Of a DNA stretch of 64,000 nucleotides, positions 56,587 to 64,000 are shown in pieces (positions within the stretch are counted from its first letter, which is position 1; every line of letters starts with the position of its first letter). The DNA is from Natronospirales bacterium (GTDB taxonomy: Bacteria > Pseudomonadota > Gammaproteobacteria > Natronospirales > REEB76), in assembly GCA_021792635.1 (NCBI GenBank), contig JAJYUH010000003.1, positions 191,211 through 255,210 of the forward strand, in the 5' to 3' direction. The position numbers and the translations under genes are program-made. The notes under the pieces were generated by a model that was given only the letters and a program-made list of their open reading frames with translations, searched no databases and was not told the DNA's origin.

Positions 56587-57207
56587 ATGAATAATGCCGG
56601 AGAAATTCAAGGACTTAATCTTGTTCCCATCGTCGTGGAACAGACCGCACGCGGGGAACGTTCCTACGATATCTATTCGCGCCTTCTCAAGGAGCGGCTG
56701 GTGTTCATCGTGGGCACCATTGATGATTACGTGGCCAATCTGGTGGTGGCGCAGTTGCTATTCCTGGAATCCGAGAACCCGGACAAGGACATCAGCCTGT
56801 ACATCAACTCGCCCGGAGGGGTAGTAACTGCGGGCTTGTCCATCTACGATACCATGCAGTTCGTAAAACCGGATGTATCCACCATTTGTGTGGGCCAGGC
56901 GGCCAGTGCCGGGGCACTGCTGCTGGCGGGCGGCGCCAAAGGCAAGCGTTACTGCCTGCCGCATTCCCGTATGATGATCCACCAGCCCTCCGGCGGGGCC
57001 CAGGGTCAGGCCACGGATATAGATATCCATGCCCGGGAAATCCTGCATCTGCGTGAGCGCCTGAATGAAATCATGGCGAAGCATACAGGCCAGCCTATCG
57101 AACGAATTCAACAGGATACGGAACGCGACCGTTTCCTGGGCGGGGAAGAAGCGGTCAAATACGGGCTGATTGACTCCATACTGGAAAGGCGCACCGTCAA
57201 GATATGA
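56587..57207 (+). CDS. clpP: ATP-dependent Clp protease proteolytic subunit
   Basis: 206 residues. Catalytic Ser in [16 protein letters not shown], His in [16 protein letters not shown] and Asp in [10 protein letters not shown] region (DRF). [20 protein letters not shown] is the oligomer handle. Forms the 14-mer that works with ClpX. Confidence 0.98.
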   Translation: MNNAGEIQGLNLVPIVVEQTARGERSYDIYSRLLKERLVFIVGTIDDYVANLVVAQLLFLESENPDKDISLYINSPGGVVTAGLSIYDTMQFVKPDVSTICVGQAASAGALLLAGGAKGKRYCLPHSRMMIHQPSGGAQGQATDIDIHAREILHLRERLNEIMAKHTGQPIERIQQDTERDRFLGGEEAVKYGLIDSILERRTVKI

Positions 57208-57331
57208 GGGAACGGAAACCGGCCGGGAGCATCCAAGGGGATGGCTAGTGCACTTGAAGCGGCCGGTAAAAATCCCCATAGTGTTTCACCGGGGCAGGGC
57301 GTTCAGGCGAAGTCTGAGGTAATCTTGACAT

Positions 57332-58618
57332 ATGGCAGATGAAACGCGCGGTAAAGGCGAGGAAGGCGGCAAGCTGCTGTATTGCTCTTTCTGCGGCAAG
57401 AGCCAGCATGAGGTGCGCAAACTGATTGCCGGCCCGTCTGTGTACGTGTGCGACGAGTGCGTCGAGCTGTGTAACGACATTATCCGTGAGGAGATGCAGG
57501 AGCAGGCGCAGACCACCCGCAGCAAGCTGCCGCGCCCGCAGGAAATCAAGTCGGTGCTGGACCAGTACGTCATCGGCCAGGAGCGCGCCAAGAAGATACT
57601 TTCCGTCGCTGTTTACAATCACTACAAGCGCCTGGAAGTACGCAATACGCACAACAAGGATGACGTGGAGCTTGCCAAGAGCAATATTCTTCTCATCGGA
57701 CCCACTGGTTCCGGCAAGACGCTGCTGGCGGAGACACTCGCACGTATGTTAAATGTGCCTTTCACCATAGCCGATGCCACCACTCTCACGGAAGCGGGTT
57801 ATGTGGGGGAGGATGTGGAAAATATCATTCAGAAGCTCTTGCAGAAGTGCGACTATGATGTGGAAAAGGCCCAGACCGGTATAGTTTATATAGATGAGAT
57901 CGACAAGATTTCCCGCAAGTCGGATAACCCATCCATCACCCGCGACGTATCCGGCGAAGGCGTGCAGCAGGCGCTGCTGAAACTCATTGAAGGCACCATT
58001 GCCTCGGTGCCGCCACAAGGCGGGCGCAAGCATCCACAGCAGGAATTCCTGCAGGTGGATACCACTAATATCCTGTTTCTTTGCGGCGGCGCCTTCGCAG
58101 GGCTCGATAAGGTCATCCGCAACCGCACCGAGAAGAGCGGTATCGGCTTTATGGCCGAGATCAAAGGCAAAGCCGATGTCAAGAACGTGGGCGAGGTGTT
58201 GCAGGATGTGGAACCCGAAGATCTGATCAAGTTCGGGCTGATCCCGGAGTTCGTGGGGCGTCTGCCGGTGGTGGCGACCCTGGATGAGCTGGACGAGATT
58301 GCACTGGTGCGTATCCTCACTGAGCCCAAGAATGCCATCACCAAGCAGTACCAGAAACTGTTCGACATGGAAAGCTGTGATCTCGAAATCCGCGAGGATG
58401 CGTTGCGCAGCACCGCCCGCCGCGCCATGGAACGTAAAACCGGTGCCCGCGGCTTACGCACGGTTCTGGAGCATGTGCTGCTCGACATCATGTACGAGCT
58501 GCCGTCTATGGAGCATGTTTCCAAGGTGGTGGTTGATGAGTCGGTTATCAGCGGTGAAAACAAGCCGTACATCATCTACGAACGTGAGAAGAAACAGCTT
58601 GCCGCTTCGGATGGCTGA
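57332..58618 (+). CDS. clpX: ATP-dependent Clp protease ATP-binding subunit
   Basis: 428 residues. N-terminal zinc domain with four Cys ([26 protein letters not shown]), Walker [18 protein letters not shown], Walker [10 protein letters not shown], pore loop AGYVGEDVE, and the ClpP-binding IGF loop in [10 protein letters not shown]. Unfolds substrates for ClpP encoded just upstream. Confidence 0.99.
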   Translation: MADETRGKGEEGGKLLYCSFCGKSQHEVRKLIAGPSVYVCDECVELCNDIIREEMQEQAQTTRSKLPRPQEIKSVLDQYVIGQERAKKILSVAVYNHYKRLEVRNTHNKDDVELAKSNILLIGPTGSGKTLLAETLARMLNVPFTIADATTLTEAGYVGEDVENIIQKLLQKCDYDVEKAQTGIVYIDEIDKISRKSDNPSITRDVSGEGVQQALLKLIEGTIASVPPQGGRKHPQQEFLQVDTTNILFLCGGAFAGLDKVIRNRTEKSGIGFMAEIKGKADVKNVGEVLQDVEPEDLIKFGLIPEFVGRLPVVATLDELDEIALVRILTEPKNAITKQYQKLFDMESCDLEIREDALRSTARRAMERKTGARGLRTVLEHVLLDIMYELPSMEHVSKVVVDESVISGENKPYIIYEREKKQLAASDG

Positions 58619-58726
58619 AACGGCCGGCCAATCAGTTGAAAATCGCGCTATCCGCCCACATTCTTCATTGACCGGCCGCCGGCTTGCCGGTAGTCTCTTA
58701 CTCCGGGTATTTATGCGGGATTCAGT

Positions 58727-61165
58727 GTGACCAGCGAAACACATCAAACCGATCTGCTTGAGGGCCAGCCTATTCTTGTGCCGGTACTGCCGCTGCGGGA
58801 CGTGGTGGTGTACCCACACATGGTGATTCCGCTTTTTGTGGGGCGCGACAAGTCTATCAAGGCCCTGGACCATGGCATGCAGGCAGGCAAGCAAATTCTG
58901 CTGCTGGCGCAGAAAACCCCGGAAGTGGATGATCCCGGAGAAGGCGATCTGAATCGTGTCGGCGCTCTGGCTACCATATTGCAACTGGTAAAGTTGCCCG
59001 ACGGCACCGTGAAGGTGCTGGTGGAAGGCGGAGACCGGGCACGTGTCATGCATATGAACGACGGGCAGTATTTTTCCGCACTGGTGACGGTAGTGCGTCC
59101 ACGCGGCCAGTATGACGAACGCGAAGTGGACGTACTCGTGCGCTCGGCATTGTCGCTTTTTGATCAGTACGTCAAGCTCAATAAAAAGATTCCACCGGAG
59201 TTGCTGACCTCCCTTGCCGGGATTGATGCACCAGGCCGTCTCGCGGACACCATCGCGGCGCATATGCAACTCAAACTCGATGAGAAACAGAAGATTCTCG
59301 AGCTGGAAGATGTGCGCGAACGGCTCGAGTATGTCATGGCTCTCATCGAGGGTGAAATTGACATCCTGCAGATCGAAAAACGCATTCGCGGGCGCGTAAA
59401 ACAGCAAATGGAAAAAAGTCAGCGCGAGTACTATCTGAATGAGCAAATGAAGGCTATTCAGAAGGAGCTCGGCGAGCTGGAAGACGCTCCGAACGAGCTT
59501 GAGGAGCTGGAAAAGAAAATCCAGAAATCGGGCATGTCCAAGGAAGCCAGGGGCAAGGCTATTTCCGAATACAACAAGCTCAAACTTATGTCACCCATGT
59601 CCGCGGAAGCGACCGTGGTGCGCAATTACATTGACTGGCTGGTGAACGTGCCGTGGCGAAAGCGTACGCGTGTGCGCCATGACCTTGAAGCCGCAGAAAA
59701 GGTGCTGGAGGAGGATCATTACGGTCTGGCCAAGGTCAAGGAGCGGATTCTTGAATATCTCGCCGTACAACAGCGCGTAAACAAACTCAAGGGACCTATC
59801 CTGTGTCTTGTGGGTCCGCCCGGAGTGGGGAAAACCTCCCTGGGTCAGAGCATTGCCCGGGCCACAAACCGGAAATTTGTACGCATGTCCCTGGGCGGCG
59901 TGCGCGATGAGGCCGAGATCCGCGGACATCGGCGCACGTATATCGGTTCCATGCCCGGCAAGATTCTGCAAAACATGGCCAAGGTAAGCGTGCGCAATCC
60001 CCTGTTCCTGTTGGACGAAGTGGACAAGATGTCCATGGATTTCCGCGGGGATCCATCATCCGCGCTGCTTGAGGTTCTGGATCCGGAACAGAACAACACT
60101 TTCAACGATCATTATCTGGAAGTGGATTTCGATCTCTCCGAGGTGCTGTTCGTGGCCACTGCCAATACCATGAATATTCCGGCGCCGTTGCTGGATCGCA
60201 TGGAGGTGATCCGTCTGCCGGGGTACACGGAGGATGAGAAAATCAATATTGCCATGCGCTATCTGGTGCCGAAACAGATGCGTAACAACGGCTTAAAGCC
60301 CGTCGAACTCGTCATCAGCGAAAGCGCCATTACGGATATCATCCGCTACTACACGCGCGAGGCGGGTGTACGCAACCTGGAGCGTGAGATTTCCAAGATC
60401 TGCCGCAAGGTGGTGAAAGGCCTGCTGCTCAAGCCGCGTGACAGGCAGGTGCATGTACTGCCGCGCAATCTGGACGACTATCTGGGTGTGCGCCGTTTCC
60501 GCTATGGCCGTGCCGAGGACCATGACCAAGTGGGGCAGGTCACCGGTCTCGCCTGGACCGAAGTGGGCGGCGAGCTGCTCACCATTGAGGCTACTGTAGT
60601 GCCCGGCAAGGGTAAGCTGATCCACACCGGCCAACTGGGCGGTGTCATGCAGGAATCCATCCAGGCTGCCATGACTGTGGTGCGCAGCCGCGCTTCTCTG
60701 CTGGGTATCGAGCCGGACTTCCATCAGAAATATGATGTGCATATCCATGTGCCGGAAGGCGCCACGCCCAAGGACGGGCCCAGTGCTGGTGTCGGCATGT
60801 GCACTGCGCTGGTGTCGGCACTTACCAGGATTCCCGTACGCGCGAATGTGGCCATGACCGGAGAAATCACTCTGCGCGGTGAAGTGCTTCCCATAGGCGG
60901 CCTCAAGGAAAAATTGCTGGCAGCGCATCGAGGTGGTCTCGATATCGTGCTGATTCCACAGGAAAATGAGAAAGATTTGGTGGAGATACCCAAGAATATC
61001 AAGGGTGCGCTCGATGTGCGACCGGTGCGCTGGATAGACGATGTGCTCAAATTGGCGCTGCAGCATATTCCACAGCCCAAAACCATCGGGCAGGCGGAGG
61101 AATCGGGCCCGCCGGCGGATCTGGTCGCCCCGAAAAATGAGCCGGAAAGTGTGCGGCCCCATTAG
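58727..61165 (+). CDS. lon: ATP-dependent protease La
   Basis: 812 residues (E. coli 784). N-terminal substrate domain ([20 protein letters not shown]), coiled coil, AAA+ module ([28 protein letters not shown]) and protease domain with the Ser-Lys dyad in [11 protein letters not shown] and [14 protein letters not shown]. Extra length is mostly at the C-terminus. GTG start. Follows clpX in conserved order. Confidence 0.98.
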   Translation: MTSETHQTDLLEGQPILVPVLPLRDVVVYPHMVIPLFVGRDKSIKALDHGMQAGKQILLLAQKTPEVDDPGEGDLNRVGALATILQLVKLPDGTVKVLVEGGDRARVMHMNDGQYFSALVTVVRPRGQYDEREVDVLVRSALSLFDQYVKLNKKIPPELLTSLAGIDAPGRLADTIAAHMQLKLDEKQKILELEDVRERLEYVMALIEGEIDILQIEKRIRGRVKQQMEKSQREYYLNEQMKAIQKELGELEDAPNELEELEKKIQKSGMSKEARGKAISEYNKLKLMSPMSAEATVVRNYIDWLVNVPWRKRTRVRHDLEAAEKVLEEDHYGLAKVKERILEYLAVQQRVNKLKGPILCLVGPPGVGKTSLGQSIARATNRKFVRMSLGGVRDEAEIRGHRRTYIGSMPGKILQNMAKVSVRNPLFLLDEVDKMSMDFRGDPSSALLEVLDPEQNNTFNDHYLEVDFDLSEVLFVATANTMNIPAPLLDRMEVIRLPGYTEDEKINIAMRYLVPKQMRNNGLKPVELVISESAITDIIRYYTREAGVRNLEREISKICRKVVKGLLLKPRDRQVHVLPRNLDDYLGVRRFRYGRAEDHDQVGQVTGLAWTEVGGELLTIEATVVPGKGKLIHTGQLGGVMQESIQAAMTVVRSRASLLGIEPDFHQKYDVHIHVPEGATPKDGPSAGVGMCTALVSALTRIPVRANVAMTGEITLRGEVLPIGGLKEKLLAAHRGGLDIVLIPQENEKDLVEIPKNIKGALDVRPVRWIDDVLKLALQHIPQPKTIGQAEESGPPADLVAPKNEPESVRPH

Positions 61166-61175
61166 CCTCTTCAAG

Positions 61176-61205
61176 TTGACAAGCGCGCGCGGCCACCTGT
61201 ATAAC
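61176..61205 (+). promoter_or_regulatory. Promoter of the hup gene
   Basis: TTGACA (61176-61181) and TATAAC (61200-61205) are separated by 18 bp. The start codon is about 140 bp further, leaving a long 5' leader. A GC-rich stretch follows the -10, as in growth-rate-controlled promoters (inference). Confidence 0.65.
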
Positions 61206-61349
61206 CCCTGCGAATTAGCGTAGGCAGAACGTTGAGGCAGCTTGTATGCTGCATTGTCACACACAGCGAGCGAGCAAAGTGCATATTGGATACCCCAACT
61301 GAGGGGGCTCTTTATTACCAACACTGAGGCAACCAGGGGACACAACACC

Positions 61350-61622
61350 ATGAACAAGGCTGAATTGATCAACGCGGTGGCCGAAGCCACCAAGCTTTCC
61401 CATGCGGATGCGGACCGTGCTGTGCAGGCCGTGCTTCATTCCGTTACCGGAGCACTCCAGAGAGGCGACCAGGTAGTATTGGTGGGTTTTGGTACATTCG
61501 CGGTGAAGCAGCGTGCCGCCCGCACTGGCCGTAATCCGCAGACCGGTCAGACCATTCAAATCGCGGCGAGCAAGGTTCCCGGCTTCAAGGCTGGCAAAGC
61601 CCTGAAGGATGCCGTAAACTAA
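61350..61622 (+). CDS. hupB: DNA-binding protein HU
   Basis: 90 residues. [40 protein letters not shown] and [20 protein letters not shown] cover the whole HU fold including the DNA-wrapping arm. Nucleoid-associated dimer; located after lon as hupB is in other Gammaproteobacteria. Start ATG 61350. Confidence 0.97.
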   Translation: MNKAELINAVAEATKLSHADADRAVQAVLHSVTGALQRGDQVVLVGFGTFAVKQRAARTGRNPQTGQTIQIAASKVPGFKAGKALKDAVN

Positions 61623-61635
61623 CGCGCGCTCTCGA

Positions 61636-61711
61636 GGGTGCTTAGCTCAGCTGGGAGAGCATCGCCTTTACACGGCGAGGGTCGGGGGTTCGATCCCCTC
61701 AGCACCCACCA
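61636..61711 (+). tRNA. tRNA-Val (anticodon TAC)
   Basis: 76 bases with CCA. Acceptor GGGTGCT/AGCACCC; anticodon stem TCGCC/GGCGA around TTTACAC. It lies 13 bp after hupB, so it is probably processed from the same transcript. Confidence 0.97.
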
Positions 61712-61719
61712 CCCGCTGC

Positions 61720-61796
61720 GGAGTGGTAGTTCAGCTGGTTAGAATACCGGCCTGTCACGCCGGGGGTCGCGGGTTCGAGTCCCGTCCACTCCGCCA
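61720..61796 (+). tRNA. tRNA-Asp (anticodon GTC)
   Basis: 77 bases with CCA. Acceptor GGAGTGG/CCACTCC, discriminator G73 (an Asp identity element), anticodon loop CTGTCAC. Eight bases after tRNA-Val. Confidence 0.97.
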
Positions 61797-61810
61797 AAAT
61801 GAAGTCCCGC

Positions 61811-61837
61811 AAAGGGCGCCTGTATGGCGCCCTTTTT
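61811..61837 (+). terminator. Rho-independent terminator after tRNA-Asp
   Basis: Stem AAAGGGCGCC/GGCGCCCTTT with a TGTAT loop followed by T-rich sequence. Ends the hupB-tRNA-Val-tRNA-Asp transcript. Confidence 0.9.
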
Positions 61838-61884
61838 GCTGACTTTGTGATTAATCTATTGCCGGGCTTCCGGGGTGACTCGTC

Positions 61885-63804
61885 ATGGTAATACAAGCGT
61901 TCAGAGACAATATACCCAAATGGATCACAGGTATTATCCTGGCACTGATCATCGGCCCATTCGCGCTGTGGGGCATTAATTCCTATTTCTCCGCCTCGGG
62001 CAATACATCGGTTGCCAAGGTTAATGGTAAGGAAATTTCTCCGCAGGATTTTCAACAGGCGTATCAGGAACGTTATCAGCAATTACAGCAGATGTTCGGC
62101 GCCGCGTTTCAACCGGGGATGATCAACGAAAAGCAGTTGCGCAATGAGGTGCTGCAACAACTCATCAATGAAACTCTGCTCGACCAGGAGGTGGGCAAGC
62201 GGCATTATGGCGTCAGTGATGCACAGCTGGTTGCGGCAGTGCAGCAGATACCGGCGTTTCAGGTGGATGGCAAGTTTTCCTCGCGGGTGTATCGGTCAAC
62301 CCTGGCCAATGTCGGCATGACGCCCGCTCTATTCGAGCAGCGCGAGATCCGGGGTATCGCCGTGAACCAATTGCAGAACGCCATCCAGAACAGCGCATTT
62401 GCCACACCCCAGGAACTGGCGAGCAATCTGGCGGTGAAGGATGAACAGCGCCTGATTTCCTACATGATCATCTCCGCGAAGCGGTACCGTGTTCAGGCCC
62501 AAGTGTCCGATGCCGAGATTGCCGCTTACTACCATGTGCATGCCAGCCAATTCATGACACCGGAAAAAGTCACGCTGGATTATGTGCAACTGAATGAGGC
62601 GCAGTTGGCCAAAAATGTACAGGCAAGCGATACGCAGTTGCAGGCCATGTATCAGCAGCAGATCAGCTCGTTCAAGCAGGATGAAGCGCGCAAGGCGCAG
62701 CATATTCTCATTGCAGTAAATGGCAATAATCCGAAAGCGGATGCCGCGGCCAAGGCCAAGGCGGAGGACATCCTCAGGCAGATCAGGGCAGGCGCGAATT
62801 TTTCCAAGTTGGCCGAGAAATATTCCGACGATCCGGGCTCCGCAAAAAACGGCGGCAACCTGGGCTGGATCCAGCGCGGCCAGATGGTGAAGCCATTTGA
62901 GGACGCGCTCTTCAGCATTCCCAAGGTGGGTGATGTGGTGGGGCCCATCCGTACCCAGTACGGGTATCACATCATCAAGCTGGACGGCATTCGCGCGCCT
63001 GCTACCGAGTCATTCGCCCAGGTACGCGGCCAGTTGCTGGCCGCGTACCAGAAGAAGAAGGCAGATGATGAATACTATGCTCTTGGCGACAAGCTGGCGA
63101 ACCTGGCCTATGAACATCCGGATTCCCTGCGGGCTGTGAGCAGGCAACTCAACCTGCCCATTGGCACCGTTGCCGATGTGACGCGTAACAGCGGTACCGG
63201 TATAGCTGTCAATCCCGCGGTACGGGAGAAGGCATTCAGCAGTGAAGTACTCGATCAGGGGATGAACAGCAACCCCATTAAGATCGGCCCTCATTATGTG
63301 GTGGTGATCCGTGTGAAGCGACACGTACCCAGCGAGCAGCGGCCTCTGACCGAGGTACGCGGCCAGATTATTGATGTGCTCAAGCAGCAGCAGGCGGCGC
63401 AGCAGGCCGAGCAGACTGCGATTACACTGGAGCGTGCCGTCAAATCGGGTAAAAATCCTATGCAAACGGCAAAAATATATGCCGCCACATTTGCACAGCC
63501 GAAGTTTATCAGCCGCAGCGATACAAATGTACCCGCGGCGGTGCTTATGGCCGCCTTCAGTACCCCCAGGCCGGCGCGTGGAGGTTTGGTGGCGGGCAGG
63601 GTGGCGCTTGCTGACGGTGATCAGGCGGTGTTTGTACTGACAGGAGTGAAGGCGGGTGATATCACGAACCTGACAAAGAAGCAGGAGGTAACGCAGTTAC
63701 GGGAACTTGCGCGCCTCAATGGTGAGGCGGAATTTACCGCCTACTTGGCCAATCTGCGCCGGCACGCGGAAATAAAAGTTTATTCCGCTAATATCCAGGA
63801 ATAA
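61885..63804 (+). CDS. ppiD: Periplasmic folding chaperone PpiD/SurA-like peptidyl-prolyl isomerase
   Basis: 639 residues. N-terminal membrane anchor (WITGIILALIIGPFALWGIN), SurA_N-type helical domain (NEKQLRNEVLQQLINETLLD), parvulin domain (KAQHILIAVNG to GGNLGWIQRGQMVKPFEDAL and YGYHIIKLDG), then a long C-terminal helical part. Tethered chaperone at the Sec exit site. Follows hupB as usual. Confidence 0.96.
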   Translation: MVIQAFRDNIPKWITGIILALIIGPFALWGINSYFSASGNTSVAKVNGKEISPQDFQQAYQERYQQLQQMFGAAFQPGMINEKQLRNEVLQQLINETLLDQEVGKRHYGVSDAQLVAAVQQIPAFQVDGKFSSRVYRSTLANVGMTPALFEQREIRGIAVNQLQNAIQNSAFATPQELASNLAVKDEQRLISYMIISAKRYRVQAQVSDAEIAAYYHVHASQFMTPEKVTLDYVQLNEAQLAKNVQASDTQLQAMYQQQISSFKQDEARKAQHILIAVNGNNPKADAAAKAKAEDILRQIRAGANFSKLAEKYSDDPGSAKNGGNLGWIQRGQMVKPFEDALFSIPKVGDVVGPIRTQYGYHIIKLDGIRAPATESFAQVRGQLLAAYQKKKADDEYYALGDKLANLAYEHPDSLRAVSRQLNLPIGTVADVTRNSGTGIAVNPAVREKAFSSEVLDQGMNSNPIKIGPHYVVVIRVKRHVPSEQRPLTEVRGQIIDVLKQQQAAQQAEQTAITLERAVKSGKNPMQTAKIYAATFAQPKFISRSDTNVPAAVLMAAFSTPRPARGGLVAGRVALADGDQAVFVLTGVKAGDITNLTKKQEVTQLRELARLNGEAEFTAYLANLRRHAEIKVYSANIQE

Positions 63805-63823
63805 GTGCGGCAGCCGCGTCTTT

Positions 63824-63862
63824 GAAAAAAGCCAGGCTTGCCATGGGGGCCTGGTTTTTGAT
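63824..63862. terminator. Bidirectional terminator between ppiD and fabI
   Basis: Complementary arms AAAAAGCCAGG and CCTGGTTTTT-type around a roughly 14-nt loop, with A-run before and T-run after, so it can end both convergent transcripts. Confidence 0.8.
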
Positions 63863-63875
63863 TGCAACTGATTTG

Positions 63876-64000
63876 TCAGATATTCATGCCCACATGACTG
63901 TAGCCGGCATCCACATAGACAATTTCGCCGGTGATGCCCGCTGCCAGATCCGAGCACAGGAACGCCGCGGTATTGCCCACGTCTTCGATGGTGACATTGC
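63876..64000 (-). CDS. fabI: Enoyl-[acyl-carrier-protein] reductase, C-terminal part
   Basis: Reverse strand reads [20 protein letters not shown] and [19 protein letters not shown] before TGA (63878-63876). This is the FabI C-terminus, including the TGEIVYVD strand of the SDR fold. The rest lies beyond the right edge. Last step of fatty-acid elongation. Confidence 0.93.
   Translation of the reverse strand, partial: NVTIEDVGNTAAFLCSDLAAGITGEIVYVDAGYSHVGMNI

Overview
The window is a continuous stretch of a GC-rich gammaproteobacterial chromosome. The evidence is gene order: asd-fimV-truA-trpF-trpB-trpA-accD-folC-SPOR-cvpA-purF and lpxH-ppi-aaRS-cysS-folD-tRNAs-tig-clpP-clpX-lon-hup-ppiD both match the Pseudomonas-type arrangement. 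EF-P with EpmA/EpmB, MiaE, LpxH and FimV/FimX-type pilus proteins fit the same class. I cannot name the species.

Layout. 1-790: ispA (cut by the left edge) and xseB. 1035-3943: an operon-like set of rubrerythrin, a CCG-type iron-sulfur protein, a small encapsulated-ferritin-like protein with no encapsulin in view, and a DUF3501 protein, behind a perfect 19-bp palindrome. 3966-4583: a MazEF-like toxin-antitoxin pair. 4607-6493: parE. 6500-19075: a 12.5-kb accessory region between parE and parC. It carries gene fragments, an IS200-like element with a nonsense mutation, twin 38-nt hairpins and small stand-alone enzymes. Above all it holds a decayed chromosomal integron: a truncated, frameshifted intI (17665-17835) on the + strand, a putative attI, and a minus-strand cassette array with five recognisable attC sites plus one degenerate one (12991-17539). 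Next to it lie a second BrnT/BrnA pair, an orphan 44-codon parC 5' fragment and hicBA.

19264-51209 is housekeeping: parC, a degenerate FimX-like protein, EF-P and its modification enzymes, psd, copper delivery proteins (PCuAC, SCO), prmB, aroC, asd, fimV, truA, trpFBA, accD, folC, SPOR protein, cvpA, purF, glycerate kinase, miaE, lpxH, cyclophilin, a glutamyl-tRNA synthetase in the usual glnS position, cysS and folD. 51364-53232 is a disturbed tRNA cluster (Pro, Arg, His, Lys). It has two tandem repeats, each starting with a truncated tRNA-Pro 5' half, a PD-(D/E)XK homing-endonuclease-like gene that reads into tRNA-Arg, and a broken HD-GYP gene. 53674-64000 returns to core genes: lepB, tRNA-Leu, tig, clpP, clpX, lon, hup, tRNA-Val, tRNA-Asp, ppiD and the 3' end of fabI.

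The most notable items are the fossil integron with its partly recognisable cassettes, the rubrerythrin/iron-sulfur/EncFtn-like/DUF3501 operon, the tRNA-Pro half repeats beside a homing-type nuclease, and a shared promoter geometry (a -10 hexamer ending 6 nt before the start codon) on four accessory genes, which suggests leaderless mRNAs.
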